Source of the DNA: Zygnema cylindricum
Taxonomy: Eukaryota > Streptophyta > Zygnematophyceae > Zygnematales > Zygnemataceae
Length of the DNA: 43,503 bases
Direction of reading: 5' to 3'
Assembly: GCA_037447655.1 (NCBI GenBank)
Contig: JBBHKE010000956.1
Coordinates: forward strand, 1-43,503
The notes under the pieces were generated by a model. It did no database searches, was not told where the DNA came from, and saw only the letters and a program-made list of their open reading frames with translations. Position 1 is the stretch's first letter. Every line of letters starts with the position of its first letter. Shown one piece after another: positions 1-10,640 of this stretch. Both the position numbers and the translations under genes were made by a program.

Positions 1-1890
1 CAGCTCTAGTTTCTATTCTATTTCTTATATACGAAATACAAGAGAAAGCCTCACCCCAAAACTTGAAATCTACCCCTTTATCTAACATCATAGATTTTGC
101 ACTTTCCGTTAAAGTCTGGTTAAGTCTTTCTGATACTCCGTTTTGCTCCCCAGCATAGGGAACTGTAAATTGACGAGAGATGTTGTTTTCTTTTAAATTA
201 TCCGAGAATGCGTTGGAAATGTATTCACCTCCGTTGTCAGACCAAAAGGAGAGAATCGGCCTCACGTGAAGTTTTTCTGCCCACATTCGAAAGTGCTTGA
301 AGTGAGTAAACACCTCACTCTTCTCCTTCATAAAATAAACTTTGCTGTATCGGGAGAAATCATCCGTAAAAGTAACCAAAAACCAGTTGCTACTGAGGGA
401 AGGGACTTTAAATGGTCCCCACACATCCAAATGAATGACTTGTAACAAATCCGTGGCCCGGTTATCCGCGGTCTAAGGTATGGGGAGCTTATGAAGCTTT
501 CCCAAAGCACATCCATCGCATACATGAGACTATTTTTGTCCTAATTCAATACCATCTATCATATTTTGTTTTACCATTTTGTCAAGCCGTTCATGATGAA
601 CATGACCTAGCCTCTTATGCCACAAAATATTTTTCGGTTGGACACTGGGGTATACAAAGTCAATTTCATTAGCCAAGTCCATCCGGTACAACAAGTTTGG
701 TCCTCTAATTCCTACGAAGGCTACTCCCCCATCTTTGCTTACTACCTTTTTCCCATTCTTTTGCAAAATTTCAAATCTTTTCATTTCAGCCACCGAAGTG
801 GAAAACAAATTTTTCATGAACTTTGGAATATAGAGAACATCATGCAAGGTCATTTTTACAACTTGGCCATTGATGTCACAAGCTAACTCCACAATCCTTT
901 TGCCGTAGCCTCCACATCGCTGTCATCCGCATAATAAATCCGGCGAGTGGGGATTGGAGTGAGGGTTTTAAAGTAAGCCAGGTGCCGCAGATTTGGGAAG
1001 AGCATCCAGAGTCCATAATCAACCCGTTTTCTTGAGGTCCCTCTATGCGATCGTTTGCGAGAGCAAAGAACTCATCGTCATCCGATTGCGGAAATTTGAC
1101 CACATCGTCCTTTTCCTCCACCGGTTTGTCGTGTGGCGTCTCATCGGTTGGAAAGAACGACGCATTTTTAACCGACAGTTTTGATGCCGCCACTTTGGAT
1201 GGTGAATCCTACGACCGCACCTTTCACCCCACACAATAAATTCTTGTTTCACACGATTTTATAAATGGCGGACACAGCCGGAAGACATGACCTTGGCCAA
1301 AGCAATAGACACACCTATCATTTGCTTATAATTTAGATTAGGGGTGAAATTCCTATTTTCGGAGAATCCAGGCGGCTTATATGTCTGAGCATTGTAAGCT
1401 ACTGCTGACTGTCCACCATTTAATGTTATCTGAGTGGCCTCTTCCTCTAACATATATGCTTGAGCTACAGCTAAATTCCATTTACTCTTCTCTAACCTCT
1501 TTAACTGCTCCGCGGCTCCTTTATATTCAGTAGTAAGCCCTCTCATTAGAATCATAGCTTGATGATACGAAGGAAAATTCCCCCGGAACATGCAATTTGT
1601 GATAAAAGAAGTTTCAAGCCATTACAATATGAGTTCATATCCCCCCGGTATATTTATAATCCAAATTTTTTCCAGCAGTTTTAACTTCATTCTGCTCACT
1701 AGCTAGCACATAAGATTCCTTCAAAGCCTTCCATAATTCAGATGCTATAGAGATATTGATATATGTCATTTTGAGATCTTCTGACAATAGTAATTTCAGA
1801 ACGTGCAATGCATCCTCATTTTCTTTTCAAAATCCGGATCCGTATCCAGAAGAACACCGGAAACCACATCATATAATTTCACTTGCTTAA
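1..1890 (-). pseudogene. Broken copia Gag-Pol (Gag, PR, IN)
   Basis: Gag-like sequence spans about 1259-1890, with motifs resembling LDYKYTGG and LMRGL. A CCHC zinc knuckle (C-x2-C-x4-H-x4-C) is readable at about 1269-1316, one frame away from the upstream Gag. The protease motif MDSGCSSQIC lies in 876-1193. The GAG-pre-integrase motif LWHKRLGHVHHERLDKM lies in 530-892. The integrase core shows WSDNGGEY near 205-240 and EQNGVSERLN near 115-155, so the second catalytic Asp and the Glu survive. At least three frame breaks separate these blocks, so no Gag-Pol protein can be made. What is absent is everything downstream of integrase, because the window ends there. Confidence 0.8.
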
Positions 1891-1893
1891 CGT
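1..1893 (-). mobile_element. Ty1/copia retrotransposon remnant, truncated by window edge
   Basis: Reading right to left on the minus strand, the order is Gag, zinc knuckle, protease, GAG-pre-integrase and integrase, which is the start of a copia Gag-Pol. The integrase runs off the window at position 1, so reverse transcriptase and RNase H lie outside. Several frame changes and stops break the frame. Its right limit at 1893 is the first base before the 5' LTR of the next copia element, and the Gag N-terminus is missing there. That suggests the second element inserted into this one. The missing Gag start was not found beyond the second element, so a simple nested insertion is not proved. The protein resembles the neighbouring plus-strand element throughout, so the two belong to one lineage. 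Confidence 0.85.
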
Positions 1894-2640
1894 TGTTGAT
1901 TTTGGAAAACTTTAAGTCTCAGCAAATAAGTGTGACGGCAGAAAGGTAGTAATTTGTAGCGTAAGTTTCACAAGGGCATACGTCATCACTTGACTGTAGT
2001 ACACGACAACGCAACTGCGACGCAGACGGAACATCGCAGTTGCTATGCTGACAGAGCAGCGCAACAGCACAGCTGCTATACGGACAGAGCAGCGCAGCAG
2101 TGAAGCTGCGACACAGACAGGACAACGCAGTTGCGGTTACTTTAGAAATGATCCGTACAGACAACGCAGCTGCTGTTATCTTGGATATGATTCGGTACGG
2201 GACACCGCGGCCGCAGGTGATATGAATGTGATTCGGTACAGGACAACGCAGCTGTGATTGATATGAATCAAATCAAAGGACGAGATTCATAAGTGTATCA
2301 CAAGTGAATTAGCCGACAAGTATTTGTACAATCACTTAATATTGATTCTAAGTAATATTGACTATACGATGATAGATTAGGTTGGCAAGATTAGGAACAG
2401 GTAGATCTCAGTAGGTGGGTTGATTTTGGGTGTACCTCTCACATACACTTGTATCGGCGGTAGATCACCAAGAGTATAAGACTTAGGACTTAGAGCATTT
2501 TCTGTATCCAGATTTCCAAGTAGTAAAACTGCAAACAGTTTTTGGGAAACTTCTGAGTGTTATATCTTTAGTGTTGTCGAGTCAATTGTGTTGAAACTTT
2601 GGGAGTTGTCAGTGTTTATGTTGTTCTATAATATGATAGA
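1894..2640 (+). repeat. 5' LTR and leader of the plus-strand copia element
   Basis: The part from 1894 to about 2215-2260 is matched by the 3' LTR at 7101-7385. The rest, up to Gag at 2732, can only be called LTR or leader because the partner copy is truncated. The LTR contains degenerate short repeats with cores such as GCAGCTGC and GACAGAGCAGCGCA (about 2010-2250). The exact 3' border of the LTR is not resolved. Confidence 0.6.
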
Positions 2641-2731
2641 GCTTTGTGGAGTTTGGTTGCTTGTATAAGATTTGGTGAGCACTTGAAAACAACTGTTTGG
2701 TAGGATTGTTGATAGCTTCTGTGAGTGTATC

Positions 2732-3289
2732 ATGTCTACTTCTACTACTACTACTGTTGCTTCTCCACCTGCACCGGTGGTTGTAGAACAACAGGTTATG
2801 GGCCTGTCATCAAGAATTCCTATCTTCTCAGGGGAGAAATATGTTTATTGGGCGGATATGGTGGAGACTCACTTTGAGAATGTTAATCTTTTGGATATAT
2901 TGGATGGTTCGCTGGATGAATCTGATCCGTCATGGTCAAAGAAAAATACTCAGGCTTGGTCTATTCTGAAATTCTGTATATCTGAGAACATAGCAATGTC
3001 ACGGATAAAAATTAAAAAAGCACTTGATATCTGGATATCTCTCAAAAATGATTATGAAAAAGCTTTTGTCCAAGAAGAACTTCTCTTGGCTGGAAAAATT
3101 TCGGGCTATAAGTACACTGGCGGTTCAATGGCTGAATATTCTAACAAATTTCGCATCCTTGTAGATGCACATGCTTTTGCAAGAGGCGTGTTTCCTCAGT
3201 TTCAGCGAGCAGCATTACTAATGAGGGGTCTCCCTCGTAGTATGAAAGGAGCGTCTGATATGCCCAAACAGAAAGATAAGGCTAGCTAG
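2732..3289 (+). pseudogene. Copia Gag, N-terminal part (185 codons)
   Basis: This opens with a Ser/Thr-rich leader and continues into a UBN2-type Gag domain, with PIFSGEKYVYWADMVETHF near residue 30 and a YKYTGGSMAEY segment near residue 130. A TAG ends the frame at 3287-3289. The same frame continues beyond it with further Gag-like sequence and more stops near 3405 and 3433. A zinc knuckle is visible at about 3480-3525, but its second cysteine is a serine (C-x2-S-x4-H-x4-C). The Gag of this copy is therefore both interrupted and missing a zinc ligand. It would have coated the element RNA in the particle. Confidence 0.8.
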
Positions 3290-3536
3290 ACTTTACAGTT
3301 GGCAATTAATATTTTTCTAGAAGAAGAAGCTACATGTAATCTTCTCAATGTTGAGCAAGTAGAGGCTTTCAATTCAAACTTTGAGAGAAAAAGACAGTTT
3401 AATTAGCAAAAAAATCAGTTTACTTCACAAAATTAGTTCAGACAGTTTAATCAAGGTGGAAGTAGACAGTTCAACAATGCATGTTTTTATTCTAGTGAGA
3501 GAGGTCATGGATATAAGTTCTGTCCTAAGCTAAAAA

Positions 3537-4402
3537 ATGCTAACGAAACAGGTTTATACAAGCCGGGATGGCAACAAAGTCAGTTCTACAAAAGCTTCAC
3601 GGGGCCTACACCTCGTGGAAATGCATTATTTTTGGCTTCTTCGTCTCTCCAAGCCAAGACTTTTTCTGAAGAAGATGAAACGGATCTATTTGCTATGGCA
3701 GCGGCAATGGAGGGCCCGAAGGACACTGGATGGATAATGGATACGAGAGCGTCAGCTCACATGTGCTATAACAAAGGTATCTTCAAAAATCTGAAAACAA
3801 CGCCGGAGAAAAATATTTATTATGCTTGTGGGATGAGTGTCCAAACACGTGCTGTTGGTGATGTATCTTTCCTAGTTGATGTAGAAGGAAAAGCAATTGA
3901 AAGGACCCTTCAGAATGTCATTTTTGTTCTTGAATTTAAGAAAATATTGTTTTCTACGTCCTTGGTAGAGAGTAAAGGCTTTGAGGTCAATTTGAAAAAT
4001 GGTCGGCAGGTTGTTAGCAAGAATGGCAAGGTTGCAGTTATAGGTACTAGAGATAGTATTAAAATGTACCGCATGGATATGGCTAATACCAAAGAGAATG
4101 ATGTTCTGTACTCCGGTGTTTTGCATTCAGATGAGTTATGGCATAAAAGATTAGGCCATGTAAATTATGATAGTTTGAAAAAAATGGTATTTGCTAAAAA
4201 AATAGATGGTGTATCACTCACAGATCAACCACTTAAGACATGTGATGGCAACGCTTTAGGCAAGATCCACATACTGTTATTCCCTAAAGAGTCTGAACAT
4301 CGGTCAACTAGACTCTTACAGCAAATTCATTCTGATGTTTTTGGTTCTGCGAATGTACCATCTGCCGGGGGGGGTGAAATATATGGTCACCTTCACAGGT
4401 GA
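3537..4402 (+). pseudogene. Copia protease and GAG-pre-integrase region, degenerate
   Basis: The protease active site is readable near 3730 as WIMDTRAS; the usual glycine after DT is arginine here. GAG-pre-integrase follows with LWHKRLGHVNYDSLKKM (about 4135-4190). The following zinc-finger motif has CDGNALGK where the family has a second cysteine. The first integrase Asp is in IHSDVFG near 4325-4345. The frame is lost at a run of eight G residues at about 4367-4375, a likely slippage frameshift, and stops at 4402. Two substituted key residues plus the frameshift make the product dead. Confidence 0.8.
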
Positions 4403-4429
4403 TTCTCAAGGTTTACAAAAGTTTACTTC

Positions 4430-4750
4430 ATGAAAGAAAAGAGCGAAGTGTTTGGTCACTTCAAACACTATAGAGCATGGGTTGAAAAACTCCATAACTT
4501 ACCAATTTTGGAGTTCAGATCAGACAATGGTGGGGAGTATACTTCAAAGGAATTTGAAAACTTTTTACTTGATGAAGGTATACGTCATCTTTTGACTGTT
4601 CCGTATTCACCGGAACAAAATGGGATTTCGGAGAGATTAAATACAACCCTCACAGAGAGCTCTAGGTCGATGCTTGTAGATAGAAATGTGGATCCGAAAT
4701 TTTGGGCAAAGGCTCTAAATTGTGCGGTTTATATTAACAATAGGATATGA
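4430..4750 (+). pseudogene. Copia integrase core fragment
   Basis: This continues the integrase after the frameshift. FRSDNGGEY carries the second catalytic Asp and SPEQNGISERLN the catalytic Glu of the DDE/RNase H-fold core. It ends at a TGA at 4748-4750. The downstream text still reads as integrase C-terminal sequence in the same direction (about 4750-4990), with stops. The matching fragment in the minus-strand element at 1-330 is closely similar in protein. Confidence 0.82.
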
Positions 4751-4990
4751 TCAAGATCGGTAGAGACTACTCTTTACGAGATCTGGACAGGTAGAAAACC
4801 AGATGTTAGTCATTTCAAAGTCTTTAGTAGTAAATGCTTTATCTTGGATACATCTAATGATAGATGGAAGATGGAACCGAAAGGATTACCAGGTATACTG
4901 TTAGGATATGATGATCACTCAAAGGGTTATAGAGTTTTGTTGTTTCAAAGGCAGAAAATAATTGTAGCGACAAACAATCATTGTTAATGA

Positions 4991-5390
4991 TAAGCTAAAC
5001 TAAATAGATTTATTTGAAATGACAGAGCAAGAAAAACAGCAAAAAGTACAGTAATATGTTATTTTAGATTGCATCCATAAAATTGTCCCACGGATACGAA
5101 CTTCACTGGTGGGAACACGAGAGTGTGAAATTCTCCATGTTCCTTCACAAGTTCAGTTACAACCGAACCTACTGCGGTCAATGTCTAGTGATCGCAACGA
5201 GCGCAACAAGCGCAATGCAAGGGATCCGACAATTTCAGCCTCAAAATTTCCGAGTGGAAGAAGATCCAGTAGCTGTCTGCAAGGAAGCTCTCACTTCGCC
5301 TACTCGGCAGCCTCAGGGGAGCCTCTAACCATTCCAGAGGCCTTCTCATCACCAGAGAGGAACCAGTAGATCGAGGCAACAAACGATGAA
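4991..5390 (+). pseudogene. Copia integrase-RT linker, low similarity
   Basis: This is the usually variable linker between integrase and reverse transcriptase. Short frames here are mostly chance. The frame ending EPLTIPEAFSSPERNQ at about 5315-5367 is the family's conserved approach to the RT domain, followed by an in-frame TAG and then EATNDEMKSIMEAQTWELV. Nothing else in the stretch was recognised. Confidence 0.55.
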
Positions 5391-6089
5391 ATGAAGTCGA
5401 TCATGGAAGCTCAGACATGGGAGCTTGTGGACCTTCCTCCAGACCGAAAAGCGATCGGCAGCAAATGGGTATTCAAGGTGAAGTTAAATCCTGATAATAC
5501 CGTTGAACGATATAAGGCCAGACTTGTGGCAAAGGGGTATAATCAAAAGGAGGGAATTGATTTTGAATAAACATTTTCTCCGGTTGTAAGATTTCCGACA
5601 GTTAGGATTTTGCTGTCCCTAGCTACTATATAATATATGGAAATACATTAGATGGATGTGAAAACAACCTTTCTGCATGGAGAACTAGAGGAGACCATTT
5701 ACATGCAGCAGCTTGAAATGAATGCAGAACGAGGAAAAGAGCACTTAGTATTGAAATTGTTAAAATCTTTGTACGGCCTAAAACAAGCCCCTAGGCAATG
5801 GAATCTGAAGCTTGATGAATTCTTAACTAGCCTAGGATTTCAAAGGATAAGTTCTGATCACTTTGGTTATGTTATAAAGGGTGAGGATGGGATAATATAT
5901 ATAGCGGTCTATATAGATGATTTACTATTAATTAGCAAATCAATGGCTGAAATTAACAAAATCAAAACTGCTCTAAATTCACGGTTCGAGATGAAAGACC
6001 TCGGTGGGGCAAAATATATTTTGGGCATCCAGGTTGAGAGGGACAAAAATAAGAAAGTAATAAAGTTGAATAAAAAAACAGGCTATTAG
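5368..6089 (+). pseudogene. Copia reverse transcriptase, interrupted
   Basis: The RVT_2-type reverse transcriptase begins with IEATNDEMKSIMEAQTWELV and GSKWVFKVK. It has stops at about 5568, 5629 and 5647. The long piece from 5652 has MDVKTTFLHGELEETIYM, then KSLYGLKQAPRQW, then the catalytic VYIDDLLLI box (about 5908-5935), then MKDLGGAKYILGIQV. The catalytic YIDD aspartates are retained, but the stops upstream and the stop at 6087-6089 kill the frame. It would have copied element RNA into DNA. Confidence 0.88.
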
Positions 6090-6228
6090 AAACATGTTAG
6101 ATGAGTACGGAATGCGGGGGGCAAAAGGATGTCTAACTCCAATGGAGTTTTGGCAGAAGTAAGAGGGAGAAGAGACAGAACCGGGTGTCATTGTTAGCAA
6201 GTATTTAGAGTCAGGGGAGAATGTTCCT

Positions 6229-6885
6229 ATGACACTAACACCTTATAGACAGGTAGTGGGAAGCTTAATACATTTCATGAACTGTACCCGTTTTGACATT
6301 GCTGCAGCAGTTAGGGTACTGAGCAAAAGTCTAGAGAATCCGAGAAAATCTAAGTTTGATGCAGCAAGGAGAGTCTTAAGATATTTGCCAGGAACCAAAG
6401 ACCACAAACTCACACTAGGCGAAGGAGAAGTAAAACTGCAAACGTGGAGTGATGCAAGCTATGGCGACATGCCAAGCCGGAAATCCACCACGGAATTTGC
6501 TGTACAAATTGGGAACGGGACTTGCTGCTGGAGCAGCAAACTTCAAAAGGTTACAGCACAGTCGACAATGGAGCCACAATATATGGCAGTAAGCTCGACC
6601 CTCAAAGAACTCTTATGGGTAAAATCCATGTTACAGAAACTAAGATACATGCAGGTTGGTCCACAGGTGATCTGGAGTGATAACCATGCTGCCATTGCCA
6701 TTGCCTCTAATCGAAGTTATCACTTCAAGAGAAAGCACATGGATGTAAGATTACACTTTGTAAGAGAAAAAGTGTTCTCTAGGGTGATTAAATTATGCTA
6801 TCTGGCAGACGCAAGAATGATTACTAATATGCTTACTAAAGCTCTTCTTGCTCCAAAGCTGAAGTATTGTAGGGATGCAGTATGA
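6229..6885 (+). pseudogene. Copia RNase H domain (218 codons)
   Basis: This is the C-terminal part of Pol. Recognisable blocks are YRQVVGSLIHFMNCTRFDI, then DASYGDMPSRKSTTEFAVQIG with the first catalytic region, then SSKLQKVTAQSTMEPQYMA and SDNHAAIAIASN, then the HMDVRLHFVREKV tail motif. The usual ASTAEAEY is STMEPQY here, so the conserved acidic residue context is altered. It ends about 215 bases before the 3' LTR. It is open for 218 codons but disconnected from the upstream RT. Confidence 0.85.
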
Positions 6886-7100
6886 TTGGGTGAATAGCTA
6901 AGTTGCTGAACTGCGATATTGCCATGCTGCGCTAGTCCACAATCAGGGTGTAGTGGGACTAGGTGACTAGTTGATTTCGGCGCAGCTATGTTTCCATGCT
7001 ACGCTGTTATGCTGCCATGCTACGTTAGGTGTGACATCGCAGCTGCGCAGCTTTGACATCGCAACTACGCTGATACACTGAGTCTAAAGCTTTAGGGGAG
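6886..7100 (+). other. Copia 3' untranslated region with polypurine tract
   Basis: This non-coding stretch lies between RNase H and the 3' LTR. It holds several degenerate copies of a CATGCTRCGCT-like motif (6920-7060) and GCAGCTGCGCAGC, echoing the short repeats of the LTR. The AAAGCTTTAGGGGAG tract at 7086-7100 abuts the 3' LTR and is the likely primer for plus-strand synthesis. Confidence 0.6.
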
Positions 7101-7385
7101 TGTTGATTTTGGAAAAGTCTCAGTAAATTAGTGTGACGCCAAAAAGGTAGTAATTTGTAGCGTAAGTTTCACAAGGTTATGCGTCATCACTTGAGTGGAG
7201 TATAAGACAACGCAACTGCGCCGCAGACGGAAAAGTGCAGCTGCTATATAGACAGAGTAGCGCAACAGCGAAGATGCGACATAGACAAGACAACGCAGAT
7301 GCGGTTACTTTGGATATGATCCGTATAGAACACGCAACTTTTGTTATCTTGGATATGATTTGGTACGGGACACCGCAGCTGAAAC
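7101..7385 (+). repeat. 3' LTR (partial) of the copia element
   Basis: It aligns with 1894 to about 2220 with substitutions and gaps. Examples are the shared blocks GGTAGTAATTTGTAGCGTAAG and CATCACTTGA and the later GATATGATTYGGTACGGGAC. Similarity stops near 7385 inside the LTR, so this copy is truncated at its 3' end. Confidence 0.8.
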
Positions 7386-8456
7386 TATGTGTGCTCCATT
7401 GCCCATCGAAATCGCAGATCCAGAAGAAGTTAATCTAGATAGTGCCGACTCCAACTTGATATAAAGCCAAATGATTGACCCTTTCACAATTAGAACCCCA
7501 TTAAAGATTCACCCATGTGAAATAAGACTTTCTGTGTGCTCAGTTCTACCACAGCATGCAAAGTTAGAATATGAGTTTTGGACACATTCACCCACTTTGA
7601 CTTTCCCTTAGAAATACAACCACCTTGGCAGGCAAAAACTCTGGCCAACTACACCCATATGTAGCTTGAACTCCCCTGAGTCTGCATCAAAAAGAAATCA
7701 CTAAAATTGGTCAATTGAATTGATAGTTATAAATGGTCAAAGATGACCTTTTGTACAGGAGCTCTGTCGGAGAGAGGCTGCCACCTACTAAATTTTCTAA
7801 GTCTTATTCCCTCTCTAAAACTCTATCTATTGACGTACGGCACCAATCACATTATTGTGTCTTACATAAAAGTACAGGTGCTGGTGTACTTTCTGTACGA
7901 CCATCATACAATATGGCCAAAATGTCGACATGTGTCAAATTGGGATTTGTTCCCGTAATCTCCGGAGTTGCCGCAATCTAATGTCATCACGCCACGTGTC
8001 ACCTGACGTGGCGCTGACCATAAAACGCCAAAAGTACCTCTTCCTTGATCGCGGCGCCTATCGTGGCCGTCCGATCAAAACCGGCTATAAATCTAGCCGT
8101 TGAAATTAGACGCGCGGTATTTGTTTCGCGGTCGAAATAAATGCGCGATATCCGTTTTATAAAATACATTGAAACTGTACTCTGTACTATCTAAAATTGT
8201 ATCCATGCACTACGTAATTATTCTTCGTTAAACGAATTAGTCTACGTGTAACCATATATATATTTATCAAACCTTATATACCCTAGCACTGGTCCTAGAC
8301 CTAACCGACAAAGCTAACGGCTACTCTGACAGACCACAAGTACTAGGATCAATTTTTGGGTCCGTCAATAGTTTTAGTAAACCTATCTATTTTCTGCTAC
8401 CTGTCTCTCTATAAAGCTTTAGGTAGCCATGGCTTTATCTCCCTACCCAGCCTTTA
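7386..8456. other. Unassigned intergenic DNA, possible minus-strand LTR in its right part
   Basis: No convincing gene is present. The minus strand of 7480-7690 has short open stretches without a recognisable family. A minus-strand TATA-like stretch (GGGTATATAAGG) lies near 8275-8285. With the polypurine tract at 8562-8570 it suggests that some or all of 7.7-8.56 kb is the 3' LTR of the minus-strand copia derivative next door. Its far end and target duplication were not found. Confidence 0.35.
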
Positions 8457-9456
8457 GTGACTACAACAAGTGTGGGGGCTTGGAGAAGGGAGTTAGAGGC
8501 AAACTGCCCTCTACATTTTTCCTATCATAATACAGACCTAGAAAATACTCAAATATCATCACTCCCCTTATTTTCTAGTCTGTTTTCATTTCGACTCCCT
8601 CACACAAATAAACAAACACTCTCTCTCCCTATTTTTTTAATTTCTTTTCCTTTTCTTTTCATAAAATTTTAAGAAAATACTCTCGCATTTGAAACGGTAT
8701 TTTAGATGAACCGAAATAATAATTGCATCACACATTTTATTTAGCATCCTACTTTTCATAAATTCGAGCAAAGATTTTATCCACCTCATCTCTTTTCCAT
8801 CCACACTAAACCTAATGTCCCTCTTGCAACTCAAACAGCCAACCCCATCTCCAATCTGTAACACACACCCAGGTGCTAACCCTTTTACAGGCACACCTTC
8901 ATAAATACCATCACTCCCTTCACAGATGTCATACCCATTACCCCCAAAAATTAGACTTTCCTCACTATCTTTTTTTAAATTGATTCCCAATAAATATTTC
9001 TCCTCCCCTAAACCTTTCATTAAATATTCTCATTCTCCCCTATCCTTTAAATCCCCTTCTAGTTTCAATTCTCCCCTTTCCTTTGAATCCGTTGAAGTCT
9101 TCCTTTCCCACCAGTTTTTCGTTTCCAAAATATCTATAAAATTATCCTCATTGTTTTTATTTTTCCCTTTTTCAATTATGGATCCTAGAACTGACTTTCT
9201 CATTTCTAAGTCATACTTTCTACACTCCTTGACATCCTCGTCATGTTTAACTCCCTCAAGTACCTCCCTTCCCTTTACTTCCCTTATACCTTCAAAAGCA
9301 CACTGTTGCTTTCGTGGAATTAGGAGTAAACAAATATGCACGGCCGCCAATGAATGTAGACGTGAAAAATTTCTAACGGATATTTTGGGTGTAGATATTG
9401 TTACTAGACAATTCTGGTCCAAGTTCTTAGATTTTTGTCAGTATATTTTTAAGTGA
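8457..9456 (-). mobile_element. Condensed copia-derived element, minus-strand copy
   Basis: Two minus-strand frames (9030-9422 and 8637-9020) read as a compacted copia pol. The order is LVTISTPKISVRNFSRLHSL, then FIDILETKNWWERKTSTDS, then LGEEKYLLGI (the RT end motif normally written MKDLGEAKYFLGI), then GCVLQIGDGVG (RNase H region) and a terminal FLKFYEKKRKR. A polypurine tract (TAAGGGGAG on the minus strand, 8562-8570) is followed by TGATGATATTTGAG, a plausible LTR start at 8561. The catalytic RT core is missing, so it cannot be autonomous. A second copy with the same compact arrangement lies at 9726-10640 on the other strand. Confidence 0.65.
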
Positions 9457-9725
9457 ACCTTGTACATACGTTTTAGATGTTTTCTAGATCTTTTGAGTAT
9501 CTAGTTCAATTAGGAACAATCAGTTTGACACAGAATGTATATTCTACACAGAGTTAAGGAAATGAGTGCACTAAGTGCACTTTAAGTTGTTTTATGTTAT
9601 ATTGTCCTTGATTTGGTTGTGGTATATGTTTGTCTGGTTGAAAGACCTCTTTCATTAGGAGTTACATATCTTACACTATAGATCTAGTCTCCTAAGCATT
9701 TCTCTTTGGGTTTGCTTCTGCTGTC
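9457..9725. other. Spacer between the two head-to-head copia derivatives
   Basis: This AT-rich stretch holds no gene. It directly precedes the Gag-like start of the plus-strand derivative, so it probably holds its LTR or leader. No LTR pair could be matched by eye. Confidence 0.4.
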
Positions 9726-10640
9726 ATGTCTACTGGTGGCTCAACCCCAGCGGGCGCAAGTGCTCCTCCCGCACCTGCTGCTGGGACGAATATACCAGCT
9801 GGTGGGAGTGTGACGCCGAGTGTTAGTGGATCACAATCAAGTCAGAGTGCCTATGACATTCAACAAAAATCAAAATATTGAGGATATTTTCATAGATATT
9901 TTGGAGACAGAAAACTGGTTGAAAGAGGAGATTTCAACGGATTCCAAAGAAAAGGGAAAAGTAAATCTAAAGGGTGTTTCAAAAGATACGGGAGAAAAGG
10001 AAAATTCAATGAAAGATTTAGGGGAGGAGAAATATTTTTTGGGAATCAAAATGAAAACTGATAGTGAAAAGACTCATATAGATCTGAACGGGGGAAGTGG
10101 TGAAAAATTAGAAAATGGGGTAATTATCATAAATAACCATTTAAGTGGGGAAGATGTAGAATTTATGAGAACTTTAGTAGGGATTAGTGGTTTTTGGATA
10201 AATTTGGGGGAGGGTGGATTTGACATCGCTACTTGGTGTGATGTCACTTATGAAGATATGCCTGTAAAAGGGTTAACATCTGGGTATGTGTTGCAAATTG
10301 GGGATGGGGTTGGCTGATGGAACTGAAAGCGGGAAATCGGAGTTTGCTCGAATGAAAAAAGGATGAGGTGGATAAAATCCTTGTTCCAAGAGCTCGGATT
10401 TATGAAAAGTGGCATGCAAAATAATTTTGTGTTATCAACAAGATGCAATGTTTATTTCGGCTCATCTAATACACTTCTTTAAACACGGAGGTATTCACTT
10501 AAAGTTTTATGAGGGGAAAAGAAAAAGAAAACGAAAAAAAATATATAATAAAATATATAGATTTGTTTTGTTTTGTTGTTTTTCTAATTAAGTGTGAGTT
10601 AAATCAAAAGTTGACTAAAAATTAAAGGGAGTGTTGAAAA
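9726..10640 (+). mobile_element. Condensed copia-derived element, plus-strand copy
   Basis: A Gag-like start MSTGGSTPAGASAPPAPAAG at 9726, comparable with the Ser/Thr/Pro-rich start of the copia Gag at 2732, is cut by a TGA after about 50 codons. An overlapping frame (9820-10317, 165 codons) then carries FIDILETENWLKEEISTDS, MKDLGEEKYFLGIK, DVTYEDMPVKGLTSGYVLQ and IGDGVG. The last two are collapsed copia RNase H motifs. A tail resembling HLKFYEGKRKRKR follows to about 10540. A polypurine tract (10624-10631) then abuts TGTTGAAAAG at 10632, a likely 3' LTR start. The RT catalytic core is absent. The shared arrangement with the minus-strand copy indicates a multi-copy non-autonomous family. Confidence 0.65.

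Larger units (their letters stand above)
1894..7385 (+). mobile_element. Ty1/copia LTR retrotransposon with two recognisable LTRs
   Basis: A TGTTGATTTTGG start is found at 1894 and again at 7101, and the two downstream stretches align for about 280 bases with many differences and small gaps. They are the 5' LTR and a shorter 3' LTR. A purine-rich tract (about 7086-7100, ending AGGGGAG) sits directly before the 3' LTR, as expected for the plus-strand primer. Between them lie Gag, protease, integrase, reverse transcriptase and RNase H in canonical copia order. The 3' LTR loses similarity near 7385, so its end is deleted or replaced. The LTR divergence and the many stops say the copy is old and inactive. 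No clear initiator-tRNA binding site was recognised. Confidence 0.88.

Noticed and set aside
4367-4375. Programmed frameshift at the G run in copia pol
   Set aside because: The element has several other frame breaks and altered active-site residues. A decay frameshift is simpler.
8926-9456. Plus-strand 176-codon frame rich in Ser/Phe
   Set aside because: It is antisense to the minus-strand copia derivative, which has recognisable RT and RNase H motifs.
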